DNA of 31,944 nucleotides. Source: Oxalobacteraceae bacterium. Its GTDB lineage: Bacteria > Pseudomonadota > Gammaproteobacteria > Burkholderiales > Burkholderiaceae_D. The notes under the pieces were generated by a model. It made no database searches. It had not been told where the DNA came from and was given only the letters and a program-made list of their open reading frames with translations. Where the stretch lies: assembly GCA_003537575.1 (NCBI GenBank), contig DPRS01000002.1:1-31944 (forward strand), written 5' to 3'. A program made the position numbers and the translations under genes. Within the stretch, counting starts at the first letter, position 1; each line of letters starts with the position of its first letter. This document shows positions 15,236-23,616 of the stretch, piece by piece.

Positions 15236-16414
15236 TCAGCCCCTTCCGAAAACCAAGGCCGCATTGGCGCCGCCGAACGCAAACGAATTGCTCATGGCCC
15301 AGGCTAGCGGCCGGCCCAGGTGCGTGCCGGGCGCTACCGCATTCAACTGCGGCAAAGCCGGGTCCGGCACGCCATCCCACAGATGCGGCGGCAGCAAGCC
15401 TTCGGAATTATCGTCCTGCATCGCCAGCCAGCATAGCGCCGCTTCGATGGCGCCGGCGGCGCCCAGGGCATGGCCGGTAAACGCCTTGGTCGAACTGACT
15501 GCGACACTGCTGCCGAACAGGGCGTGCACGGCACGCGATTCCATGGCGTCGTTCTGCGGCGTGGCGGTGCCGTGCAGGTTGATGTAATCGATTTGCGCCG
15601 GATCGATGCCGGCGCGCGCCAGCGCTTTTTCGATGGCGATCGATGCGCCCTTGCCGGACGGCTCCGGCGCCGACATGTGGTGGGCGTCGGACGATTCGCC
15701 CCAGCCGCGCAGCGACACCGCGGCCGGCTCGCGCGTCATCAGGAACAGCGCGGCGCCTTCGCCGATGTTGATGCCCTTGCGGTTGGCGCTGAGCGGATTG
15801 CAGCGCGCTTCGCTGACCGATTCCAGTGCGGCGAAACCGGCAACGGTGAACGCGCACAGTGAATCGACGCCGCCGGCGACTACCGCGTCGCAGATTCCCA
15901 TGTTGAGAAGGCGGGCGGCGCTGGCCATGGCCTTGCCGCTGGAGGCGCAGGCGGTCGAATGCACGTAGGCAGGGCCGCCTGTGCCCAGTTCCAGTGCCAG
16001 CATCGTCGCCGGCGAACCGAGTTCCTGCTGGCCGTAGTGATAATGTCCGGGAAGCATTCCGCTGACGGCATGCTCGTGCAGCGCCGCTTCGCTTTCCGCG
16101 ATGCCGGAGGTGCTGGTGCCGATCACGATGCCGACGCGATCGGCGCCGAAGCGCGCAATCGCCGCATCGACCTCTGCGCGGATCTGCGCCAGCGCTGCCA
16201 GCGCCAATTGATTGTTGCGGCTGCGCTCGCGCAGCGGCAGGTGGTCCACCGCGGGCAGCGGGCCCTCCACACAGCCGAGCGGCAGCGTGCGGCCGGGGGA
16301 ATGGCGGTCGGTCGGCGTGATGCCGCTTTGCGCAGACTCGAATATGCGCTGCCTGACTTCATGGCGTGAATTGCCGGTGGCGCAAATGATGCCAAGTTGG
16401 TTCAGATAAATCAT
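15236..16414 (-). CDS. apeO: Polyene-elongating ketosynthase (ApeO-like)
   Basis: A 392-residue ketosynthase with Cys156 in VHSTACASSGKA, His281 in NLHGTATPQNDA and His315 in AFTGHALGAAG, so the triad is complete. In known APE systems this subunit works as a heterodimer with the chain-length factor ApeC, here 27200-27940, an arrangement like aromatic type II polyketide synthases. The N-terminal part is more divergent than in FabF. The start at 16414 comes one base after the lipoprotein gene's stop. Which of the two ketosynthases does which step is inferred from gene order. Confidence 0.9.
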   Translation of the reverse strand: MIYLNQLGIICATGNSRHEVRQRIFESAQSGITPTDRHSPGRTLPLGCVEGPLPAVDHLPLRERSRNNQLALAALAQIRAEVDAAIARFGADRVGIVIGTSTSGIAESEAALHEHAVSGMLPGHYHYGQQELGSPATMLALELGTGGPAYVHSTACASSGKAMASAARLLNMGICDAVVAGGVDSLCAFTVAGFAALESVSEARCNPLSANRKGINIGEGAALFLMTREPAAVSLRGWGESSDAHHMSAPEPSGKGASIAIEKALARAGIDPAQIDYINLHGTATPQNDAMESRAVHALFGSSVAVSSTKAFTGHALGAAGAIEAALCWLAMQDDNSEGLLPPHLWDGVPDPALPQLNAVAPGTHLGRPLAWAMSNSFAFGGANAALVFGRG

Positions 16415-16415
16415 G

Positions 16416-16976
16416 TTACGGGCCCATGGGAGCCGATTGAATAGTGAGCTGATACTGGTAGCGCAGGTTGGTCAATACGACTTTGCCATGCCAGCGTGGC
16501 TCGGCACTGTAGTCGATTTCCATCACTTTTTCATCATTCGACCAGAGCGTGCGGCGCATGCCTTCTTCCTTGATGCGCCAGCCGGCGGGCAGGGCTGCGC
16601 GCACCGCTTCAGCAGGCCAGTAAGTGAGCTGGATATCTTCCAGAACATCTTCTGCGCGCACCTGTTCCGGTAGCCGCGCATGGCGCCACGATTTCAGCTC
16701 GCTGCCATCGAATTCTAGGCTCATGACTCGCTGTCCGAGCGCCATGCCGATCATGCCGACATGCTGCTCGTCGATTTCCAGCGCCGCTTCGAGATAATCG
16801 ACGCGGCCTTCGCGCTCGACGGCGAGCCGTTGCTGCAGGCTGATCGAGGCGCCGAGCGCCGCCGGCGCCAGCCGCAGTCCAAGTCGGGCCGGCTGCTGCG
16901 GCCGCGGTGTCGTGCAGCCAGCCAGGGTCAGCGCGGTGAGTGCGCAAAAAAACAGGCAACGCAGGATCATTCGCAT
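16416..16976 (-). CDS. apeN: DUF3261-type lipoprotein of APE clusters (ApeN)
   Basis: A 186-residue lipoprotein. The signal peptide ends in a clear lipobox, LTLAGC, with the lipidated Cys at residue 21. The residue after it is Thr, not Asp, which favours outer-membrane sorting. The mature domain has no catalytic motif I can name; it belongs by position and style to the DUF3261 lipoproteins found in APE clusters. GGAGG stands four bases before the ATG at 16976 and ten before the ATG at 16970, which overlaps the exporter stop (ATGA), so either start is possible. With the MMPL exporter and LolA-like protein it probably forms an envelope transfer route. Confidence 0.8.
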   Translation of the reverse strand: MRMILRCLFFCALTALTLAGCTTPRPQQPARLGLRLAPAALGASISLQQRLAVEREGRVDYLEAALEIDEQHVGMIGMALGQRVMSLEFDGSELKSWRHARLPEQVRAEDVLEDIQLTYWPAEAVRAALPAGWRIKEEGMRRTLWSNDEKVMEIDYSAEPRWHGKVVLTNLRYQYQLTIQSAPMGP

Positions 16977-19345
16977 GCTTCCTCCATTTGCCGGACTTGC
17001 GCCACAGCCGCATGTTCGCGGGCAAAGCATGGCACGATCAGCCACACCAGCGCGGTACCCAGAAGCATGGTCAGGCCGAAAGCCTGCAAGGCCGGGGTCT
17101 TGCTCAAACCGAGCAGGCCGAAGGACAACAGCGTGCTCGCCGCCGACAGGCTGACTGCCATCCAGGCCGAAGCTTCACGGCGGTCTGGCCGTTCCTGGAA
17201 AAACACGCCATAGTCGACACCTATGCCAAGCAGCAGCATCAGCGCCAACACGTGGAACAGCTGCAGCTGGTGGCCGGCAATGCCGAGCAGTGCAATGGTG
17301 AGGCCGCTGGCGAGCGCGGTGGGCGCCAGCACCCGCCACGTGGCGGCGCGATAGCGCAGGAACAGCAGGCAAAACACCGCGGCGTAGGAAAACAGCAGCG
17401 CCCACCCCATGTATTGCCGATAGCGCCCGAGCAGGGAAGAAATGTCGGCAACCTTGTCGACCCATTGCACGCCGGCGAGACCGGCAGCGGCCTGTTGCAA
17501 CTCGGGCAGCCCGGCCAGGCTCAGCCCGCGCACGGCGACAACGCTGGCATAGCCTTCGTCAAGCTGCCCCAGCCATAAATGGCGCCACGGCTCGCTGGCG
17601 GGCGCCTGCATGAATGCTTCCACCGTCAACAACGGCGTCGCTACCGCATGCGCACGAATGGCGCGAAGCCAGTCGGCATCTCCGCCGATCCGGTTCAGGA
17701 GCACTGGCAATGCGGCAGCATCGGCCAGCAGCTTTTCCTCGGCCAGCTTGCGGCGTCCGGCCTGTACCTGCGCCGACGGCACCCAGTTCGAAATCGCCTG
17801 GTAGCCGGAGATTGTGCGTTTGGCAATCAGGGGATCAAGCTGGCGCTTTAATGTTTCTTCGCGCTGCAACACCAGATCGGCAGTTGCGCCGCGGATCAGG
17901 TAAAACTGCACCGGTGTCGGCGAATCGAGCAGCTTGCCAAGCCTCATTTGTTCAGCGACCAGCTGCTTTGGCGGGTTCTGCAGGGAGCGGATATCGTCGT
18001 TGACGCCGAGGCGCGACAAGCCGAACCCCAGCAGTATCGCCACTGCCAGCAGCGCCAGCGCCGTTTTGCGGTCGGCGCGCAGCACCGGCCAGTGCGCCAG
18101 GACGGCGGAAAAGGCTTGCGCCTGCCGGGCATTCTTCAATGTCGCCGGACCGATCAATGCAGGATACCAGCACACCACGGTCAACCAGGCGAACAGCAGC
18201 CCTGTGACCGAAAACACGGCCATCTGCCGCAATCCAGGAAACGGCGTCAGCGCCAGCCCCGTGTAGCCGATCGCGGCAGCCAGCAGCGTCAGCATCAGGC
18301 TGGGCAGCAGGCGGCGCAGCAATTGCGACGAGGAGAGGGCGGCATCAGCCCCCAGGCGGTGACACAGGAAATAAATGCCGTAGTCTTGCGCGACACCGAT
18401 CAGGGTTGCGCCGAACACCAGGGTCAGCAAGTGCACGCGGCCGAACAGCAGCAGGCAGAGCGTCAGTGCGCCCAGAAAACCGACGCCGAGCAGCAGCGCG
18501 ATATAGGCAAACGGCTTGAGCGAACGGAACGAAAACCATATCAGCAGCACGATGCCGAGCATGGAACCGATGCCGATGGTGGAAATCTCGCTGCTGGCCT
18601 GCTTACCGGCAGCAGCGGCATGCAGGATCACGCCGGCTTCCAGTACTTCGGCGCCGGGAGCGGCGTTGCTGGCTGCCTGACGCGCTTTTGCCAGCAAGGG
18701 CATGACCGTTTTTTGCGCATCCATGGAAAAGGCCGGCACACGCAGATTCAAGGGCATCACCACGTACGAGCGCTCGCCATCGGCAACGAACAGGCGGCCA
18801 TCGCGCGGACGCACCGGGGTTTCCTGCGCACGCGCTTGCACCCAGCCGCTGAACAGGCCGAAGGGGTCATCCTGCCATGCGCCGATTTTCGGCCCGGCGA
18901 AAGGGCTGTACAGCTTCGACAGGGCGGCATCGACCCAGTACTGCGTGCCTTGCGTGCGCAAGGCCGCTTCATCGCCGTCGGTCATCAGCGCCAGCCGGTG
19001 CTGCTGGAACAGCGACAGCCAATCCTGCTGCGCCTGTTCGCCGAGCTGGTCGGCAAATTGCAGCAGCTTCGCATGGGGCGACAGCACGGCGCGGTAGGCG
19101 TCAGCCGCAAGACGCGCCTGGTTCCAGTCTTTGGCGCCGACCAGCACGATGACTTTCTGCTGCGCCGCATCCGCCATGTGCGTAAACGCTTGCTGCACGG
19201 CGGGGTCGCGTTCCTGCGCCGGCAAGAGCGCAAGAATGTCGGTGTCGGGCGCGATGCGCTGATTCAGCCACAAGCTGACGCCGTGCCCGAGCAGGAGTGC
19301 GACCACGACGGACCAGAGCAGCGCCGGAAGATTATGCCGCTTCAA
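16967..19345 (-). CDS. apeM: MMPL/RND-family exporter (ApeM)
   Basis: A 792-residue inner-membrane transporter built of two repeats, each with one N-terminal helix, a large periplasmic domain and a bundle of five helices. The MMPL GxxxDY-type motif appears in both halves: GATLIGVAQDYGIYFLCHR and LLGIGVDYGVFFQERPD. These Asp residues are expected to couple transport to the proton gradient. Related proteins export lipids, hopanoids or polyketide lipids, here presumably the finished aryl-polyene lipid. It begins with TTG at 19345 (MKRHNLPALLW), overlapping the LolA-like gene stop as TTGA, with GAGG about ten bases upstream. Confidence 0.93.
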   Translation of the reverse strand: MKRHNLPALLWSVVVALLLGHGVSLWLNQRIAPDTDILALLPAQERDPAVQQAFTHMADAAQQKVIVLVGAKDWNQARLAADAYRAVLSPHAKLLQFADQLGEQAQQDWLSLFQQHRLALMTDGDEAALRTQGTQYWVDAALSKLYSPFAGPKIGAWQDDPFGLFSGWVQARAQETPVRPRDGRLFVADGERSYVVMPLNLRVPAFSMDAQKTVMPLLAKARQAASNAAPGAEVLEAGVILHAAAAGKQASSEISTIGIGSMLGIVLLIWFSFRSLKPFAYIALLLGVGFLGALTLCLLLFGRVHLLTLVFGATLIGVAQDYGIYFLCHRLGADAALSSSQLLRRLLPSLMLTLLAAAIGYTGLALTPFPGLRQMAVFSVTGLLFAWLTVVCWYPALIGPATLKNARQAQAFSAVLAHWPVLRADRKTALALLAVAILLGFGLSRLGVNDDIRSLQNPPKQLVAEQMRLGKLLDSPTPVQFYLIRGATADLVLQREETLKRQLDPLIAKRTISGYQAISNWVPSAQVQAGRRKLAEEKLLADAAALPVLLNRIGGDADWLRAIRAHAVATPLLTVEAFMQAPASEPWRHLWLGQLDEGYASVVAVRGLSLAGLPELQQAAAGLAGVQWVDKVADISSLLGRYRQYMGWALLFSYAAVFCLLFLRYRAATWRVLAPTALASGLTIALLGIAGHQLQLFHVLALMLLLGIGVDYGVFFQERPDRREASAWMAVSLSAASTLLSFGLLGLSKTPALQAFGLTMLLGTALVWLIVPCFAREHAAVAQVRQMEEACE

Positions 19346-19944
19346 AATTGCGCCGCCTCTTCCGGCGTAAGGGCGGTGTCGCCGGTTTGCATCCCGGAGA
19401 AGGAAATGCTGGTGCGGTCGCCATTGGCCTCATGCAGGGTGATTTGCCTGACGAAGGCGCCGCCTTCCAGCGAGACGCCGGCGATCACCCGGGCCAGGCC
19501 GGGATCGCGCGCTTTCAGCGCCACCGACCATTGCTTGTCCTGCACCTTGCCTTCGCCCTCGAACAGGTTTTCCAGTTGCGCCAGATCGCCGGCCAGCAGC
19601 GAGAACAGCATATTGTTGATCAGCTTCACAGTCGGTTCCTGCCTGGCGTCGACGCGCACGGCGACCCGATCGCCGTGCATCTGCAGGATTTCATCGCGGC
19701 TCAGCCGCAAGGTACTGGGGAACGGCTGCAGGGTGCGCCACAGCACGCCCTTGCCGGTGGCGACACAGAATCGTCCGCTCGACAGCAGGGGCTTCTTCAT
19801 GCCCGCCAGCTGCTTGCTCTGGTCGAAACGACCGCACAGGATATCGGGCTTGGCCAGCAAGGCCTGGATCTTCGCCACCGGCACGGCGGCATGGCTCGGC
19901 GCCATGGCCAGCGCAATCCAGAACGAGACGAGCAGGCGCTTCAT
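19342..19944 (-). CDS. apeL: LolA-like periplasmic outer-membrane lipoprotein carrier (ApeL)
   Basis: A 200-residue protein with a signal peptide (MKRLLVSFWIALAMAPSHA) and a LolA-type body of beta-strands. Visible family features are CGRFDQSKQLAGMKKPLLSSGRF and later GVLWRTLQPFPSTLRL. LolA ferries lipoproteins through the periplasm; members in APE and flexirubin clusters are thought to carry the polyene lipid to the outer membrane. It overlaps the thioesterase by ATGA and the exporter by four bases. Confidence 0.87.
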   Translation of the reverse strand: MKRLLVSFWIALAMAPSHAAVPVAKIQALLAKPDILCGRFDQSKQLAGMKKPLLSSGRFCVATGKGVLWRTLQPFPSTLRLSRDEILQMHGDRVAVRVDARQEPTVKLINNMLFSLLAGDLAQLENLFEGEGKVQDKQWSVALKARDPGLARVIAGVSLEGGAFVRQITLHEANGDRTSISFSGMQTGDTALTPEEAAQF

Positions 19945-20369
19945 GATGGTTTCACTCCCAGTTTTTCAAATAGTACAGGCGGCGATACAAAACACATTTC
20001 ACCGGTGTCGATGCTGACCGCCACCTGTGTCGTGGTGGCGCGCGTCAGGCGCTTGCCGGTGTGCGCGTCGGTGATCAGGTAATCGATTTTCAGGCGGTTT
20101 TCCCATTCGACGATGGCGGCGCGTGCCCGAATGGTTTGCCCGAACGAGGCCGGACCGATATAACGCAGATGCATGTCGATGATCGGCCACATGTAACCGG
20201 AGGCTTTCATGTCCGGGTAGTTGTAGCCGATGCTTTCCAATAGCGCGCAGCGCGCCTGTTCCAGGTATTTGACGTAGTTGCCGTGCCATACGACGTTCAT
20301 CGGGTCGAGGTCGAAGAACTGCACCTGCAGTTCGATCTCGGCCGACCACTTGTGCACAGGCTTAGTCAT
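19941..20369 (-). CDS. apeK: 4HBT-type acyl thioesterase (ApeK)
   Basis: A 142-residue hotdog thioesterase. The signature QFFDLDPMNVVWHGNYVKYL includes Asp22, the position of the catalytic Asp in 4-hydroxybenzoyl-CoA thioesterase-type enzymes, followed by HGNY and EQAR. It may free aberrant or finished chains from the carrier protein or act in editing. The ATG at 20369 overlaps the ammonia-lyase gene by eight bases. Confidence 0.9.
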   Translation of the reverse strand: MTKPVHKWSAEIELQVQFFDLDPMNVVWHGNYVKYLEQARCALLESIGYNYPDMKASGYMWPIIDMHLRYIGPASFGQTIRARAAIVEWENRLKIDYLITDAHTGKRLTRATTTQVAVSIDTGEMCFVSPPVLFEKLGVKPS

Positions 20370-21918
20370 ACAGCTTCCATGCGCGCGCGCGGATGCGTTC
20401 CAGCAGCAGGCGCAGATCCGGCTCCAGACGACGGTCTTCCTCGATCATGCGCACGTCGGCGGCGAGCACCTCGACCATGGCTTGCAGTGGCGCTTCCGGC
20501 ACGAGCGCCGGGTTGACGCGCTGTCGCAGCAGGCTGCCTTGCATGACCGTGATCAGCAGGGCGGCGGCGACCTGCTCGGTCAACTCCAGCACGCGCAGGC
20601 AATCGCGCGCGGCGATCGTGCCCATGCTGACCTTGTCCTGGTTGTGGCATTCGGTCGAGCGCGAGAACACCGATGCCGGCATGGTTTGCTTGAGCGCTTC
20701 AGCGGTCCAGGCGGAAGCGCTAATCTGCAAGGCTTTTAAGCCATGGTTGATGGCCGCGCGCGGCCCCTGCATGCCGGACAGGTTGGAAGGCAGACCGTTG
20801 TTGTAGCGGCTGTCGACCATCAGCGCCATCTGGCGGTCCATCAGGTCGGCGAGATTGGCGACGGCATTCTTCATGCTGTCCATGGCGAAGGCGATGTGGC
20901 CGCCGTAGAAATGACCGCCGTGCAGCACGCGCTCGCCATCCGGGTCGATGATCGGATTATCGTTGGCGCTGTTGAGCTCGTTTTCGATCGAGTCGCGCAG
21001 CCAGGGCAGTGCATCGGCCAGCACGCCGATGACATGCGGCGCGCAGCGCAGCGAGTAGCGGTCCTGTAGGCGCTTGCCGTTGCGCGGCGTCTGCTCGCAC
21101 GTCAGGTCGCCGCGCAGCCATGCTGCCACGCGCTGCTGGCCGGGATGCGGCTTCACCGAAAACAGGGTGGCATCGAAATGGTGGGCATTGCCGTCCAGCG
21201 CGAACGAGGCCATGGCGGTGATGCGCGTGCACAATTGGGTCAGGTATTCGGTGCGCGAGTAGGCCAGGCAGGCCAGCGCGGTCATCACCGCCGTGCCGTT
21301 CATGATCGCCAGGCCTTCCTTCGGGCGCAGGCGCAGCGGCGCGATGCCGGCCTCGGCCAGCGCTTGCGCGGCCGGCAGCTCGACACCGTCGCGCAAGACC
21401 TCGCGCTCGCCGCAAAGGGCAGCTGCCAGGTAGGAAAGCGGCGTCAGGTCGCCGCTGGCGCCAACCGAGCCTTCGGACGGAATCAGCGGCAGCAAGTCCT
21501 TGTCCAGCAGGCGCACGATCTGCTCCAGCAGTTCCAGGCTGACGCCGGAGTAACCCTTGCTGAGCGAGGCCAGTCGCGTCGCCAAGATGGCGCGCGTCTG
21601 CTCCGGACTGAAATGCGCGCCGAGGCCGCAGCCGTGATAGGTGTAGAGGTGATGCGGCAGTTCGGCCACCAGTTCGGGCGGTACGGTCACGGTGCACGAA
21701 TCGCCGTAACCGGTGGTCACGCCGTAGATGACGCCATCCTCGCGCAGCAGACGATCGAGGAATTCCGCTCCACGCGTGATCATCGCGCGGAATTCCGGCG
21801 CTTGCGACAACGTGGCGCGCGCCCTGCCGGCAGCAATCTCGGCAATGTCTTCGATCCGCAGGCGCCCCTGGTCGAAGCGGACGGCGCGCGAGGTGGTTTT
21901 CAGGTCAGCGGGATGCAT
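20362..21918 (-). CDS. MIO-type aromatic amino-acid ammonia-lyase (HAL/PAL/TAL family)
   Basis: A 518-residue lyase that would deaminate an aromatic amino acid to an aryl-acrylate. The MIO cofactor triad Ala154-Ser155-Gly156 lies in GSVGASGDLTPLSYLA. Tyr65 in YGVTTGYG is the catalytic Tyr. QDRYSLRCAPHVIG and NSANDNPIIDPDGE are further family blocks. The substrate-selecting pair is Tyr94-His95 (LYTYHGCGLG), unlike Ser-His of histidine lyases, His-Leu of tyrosine lyases or Phe-Leu of phenylalanine lyases. The ATG at 21918 overlaps the acyltransferase by 14 bp. No urocanase or other hut genes are nearby, so histidine breakdown is unlikely. Supplying cinnamate, 4-coumarate or a related starter for the aryl polyene is the best inference. 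Confidence 0.88.
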   Translation of the reverse strand: MHPADLKTTSRAVRFDQGRLRIEDIAEIAAGRARATLSQAPEFRAMITRGAEFLDRLLREDGVIYGVTTGYGDSCTVTVPPELVAELPHHLYTYHGCGLGAHFSPEQTRAILATRLASLSKGYSGVSLELLEQIVRLLDKDLLPLIPSEGSVGASGDLTPLSYLAAALCGEREVLRDGVELPAAQALAEAGIAPLRLRPKEGLAIMNGTAVMTALACLAYSRTEYLTQLCTRITAMASFALDGNAHHFDATLFSVKPHPGQQRVAAWLRGDLTCEQTPRNGKRLQDRYSLRCAPHVIGVLADALPWLRDSIENELNSANDNPIIDPDGERVLHGGHFYGGHIAFAMDSMKNAVANLADLMDRQMALMVDSRYNNGLPSNLSGMQGPRAAINHGLKALQISASAWTAEALKQTMPASVFSRSTECHNQDKVSMGTIAARDCLRVLELTEQVAAALLITVMQGSLLRQRVNPALVPEAPLQAMVEVLAADVRMIEEDRRLEPDLRLLLERIRARAWKLYD

Positions 21919-22876
21919 CGGTAGTTTCCATGTCAGGCAAGCGCCAGAATGCGTAAAAATTAAACCATTGAAAAGGGGCACGCAGGCAAAAATGCTCCAG
22001 GCGCGCCGCGTAATCCTGCGCCAGTTCGGCGAAAGCCTGTTCGCGCCCCTTGCGCGGCAGGCGGATCGCGTCGCGCAAGCGTTCGAAATGAATTTCGGAG
22101 CGGCGTCCGCTGCGCATCGAGAACAGCATGTACACCGGGCATTGCAGCAGGCTGGCCAGCACATATGGGCCGACCGGGAATGCCGCCGGCGCGCCCATGA
22201 AGCAGGCCTGGCAGGTGCGTGTACCGGACGTCACCGGTACGCGGTCGCCGGCGATGACCACGAATTCGCCGCGCGCGACGCGTTCATTGAGCAGCATGGC
22301 GGTCGCCGGCGACATTTCCGTCACCTGCAGCAGATTCAGCTGACTTTCCGGATCGAGTTGCGCCAGCAGCTGGTTGAACTTGCGCGCATGCTTGGTATGC
22401 ACCAGCACCGTCAGTTTCATGCCGGCACGCTGGCGGGCCAGCACGCGGCACAGTTCCAGGTTGCCGAAATGCGAGCAGATCATCAAGCCGCCGCGTTGCC
22501 TGGCGATGTCGTCGTCGATCTGCTTTTCACCGAAAAAATCGATGTCGTCCAGATCGGCCTGGCCGCCCCATAGCAGCATCTTGTCGAGGATGCACTCGGC
22601 GAATGCAGCGAAGTGGCGCATCACGCCAGGCAGGCCGGGATTGATCGATGCGAGGCTGCCGAACGCGCGCACCCGGCGCAGGTAATCCGAGGAGGCGGCG
22701 CGCGCCGCCGGCTGGGTCAGCACGTACCAGGCCAGCACCGGGTAGAGCAGCAGCCGGAACGGCCAGCGTCCGAAAGTGCGGCAAACCCAGCAGAGAAAAC
22801 GCATGCCGGCGATGAAACTTGCTTCATTGATCTGTGCCCAGTGACGGCGCGGTACGGCATGCATCGGGGTCGTCAT
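21905..22876 (-). CDS. LpxL/HtrB-like acyltransferase (C-terminal half of ApeJ)
   Basis: A 323-residue membrane-associated acyltransferase of the lipid A biosynthesis type. The HX4(D/E) catalytic motif is His136-Glu141 in CSHFGNLEL. GDRVPV and the C-terminal FQWFNFYAFW are also typical. In E. coli APE clusters an acyltransferase of this type is joined to a GT2 domain in one protein (ApeJ); here they are separate genes. The ATG at 22876 forms an ATGA overlap with the glycosyltransferase stop; an upstream start in the same frame (to 23200) would cover the neighbour gene and has a composition unlike a protein. It probably transfers the polyene acyl chain to a lipid or sugar acceptor. Confidence 0.87.
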   Translation of the reverse strand: MTTPMHAVPRRHWAQINEASFIAGMRFLCWVCRTFGRWPFRLLLYPVLAWYVLTQPAARAASSDYLRRVRAFGSLASINPGLPGVMRHFAAFAECILDKMLLWGGQADLDDIDFFGEKQIDDDIARQRGGLMICSHFGNLELCRVLARQRAGMKLTVLVHTKHARKFNQLLAQLDPESQLNLLQVTEMSPATAMLLNERVARGEFVVIAGDRVPVTSGTRTCQACFMGAPAAFPVGPYVLASLLQCPVYMLFSMRSGRRSEIHFERLRDAIRLPRKGREQAFAELAQDYAARLEHFCLRAPFQWFNFYAFWRLPDMETTDASR

Positions 22877-23616
22877 GCCTTGCTCCATTTGCGCGCGAGC
22901 AGTTTCGGCGCGCGCATCAGCATGCCGAAGAACAGGGTCGCGTGCATGCGCGAAATCAGGACGTTGTCGCGCCACATGCGAAAGTGCGACACGCCGTCGG
23001 CAGGATAGCCGACCCGGGTGCCGACGTTGACGATGCCGATGCCGTCCCAGCACAGCCGCACCAGCACTTCGGTATCGAAATCCATGCGGGCGCCGAGCTT
23101 GTGCCGATTTGCCAGCGCCAGCACCGGCCCCACCGGATAAACGCGGAAGCCGCACATCGAATCCCTGATCTGTAGCGACAGGGTATTGATCCAGACCCAC
23201 ACGTGCGTGAGGTAGCGTCCGTACAGGCGAATTGCCGGCACCGATTCATCGTATTGCGGATAGCCGACGATCAGGCAGGCCGGGCTCGCCGCCGCATGCT
23301 CGATGAAGCGTGGTATATCGGCCGCACAGTGCTGGCCATCCGCATCAATTTGCAAGGCATGGGTATAGCCGGCTCCGGCGGCATGGCGGATGCCGGTCAG
23401 CACCGCTTCGCCCTTGCCCAGGTTGTGCGCATGCGGCACCAGGGCGATTTGCCGCGGCGAGGCTGCGGCAAGCCGGTCCAGCGCCTGCGCACAGGCGGTC
23501 GTGCTGCCGTCGTCCACCAGTATGCACGGCAGCCCCGTCGCCAGCACTGCCTCCACCACCGCACCGATCGCATGTTCGTGGTTGTATACCGGGATGACGA
23601 CGCAAGGTTTAAACAT
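22873..23616 (-). CDS. GT2 family glycosyltransferase (N-terminal half of ApeJ)
   Basis: A 247-residue GT-A fold enzyme. The nucleotide-sugar motif VDDGST is near residue 35-40 and the metal-binding DADGQH near 90. It resembles dolichol-phosphate-mannose-synthase-like GT2 proteins. The ATG at 23616 has GGAG six bases before it and overlaps the ligase-dehydratase gene by eight bases; a TTG at 23628 is less likely. Followed immediately by the acyltransferase, it would glycosylate the lipid carrier that anchors the polyene. The sugar donor is unknown. Confidence 0.88.
   Translation of the reverse strand: MFKPCVVIPVYNHEHAIGAVVEAVLATGLPCILVDDGSTTACAQALDRLAAASPRQIALVPHAHNLGKGEAVLTGIRHAAGAGYTHALQIDADGQHCAADIPRFIEHAAASPACLIVGYPQYDESVPAIRLYGRYLTHVWVWINTLSLQIRDSMCGFRVYPVGPVLALANRHKLGARMDFDTEVLVRLCWDGIGIVNVGTRVGYPADGVSHFRMWRDNVLISRMHATLFFGMLMRAPKLLARKWSKA

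Noticed and set aside
17948..20017. 689-codon plus-strand open frame opposite the MMPL exporter and LolA-like genes
   Set aside because: Gln/Arg/Ala-rich and motif-free; explained by codon bias of the real minus-strand genes.
20362..21918. Histidine ammonia-lyase of the hut pathway
   Set aside because: No hutU, hutI, hutG or hutC near, the selectivity pair is not Ser-His, and the gene is embedded by overlaps in a polyketide operon.
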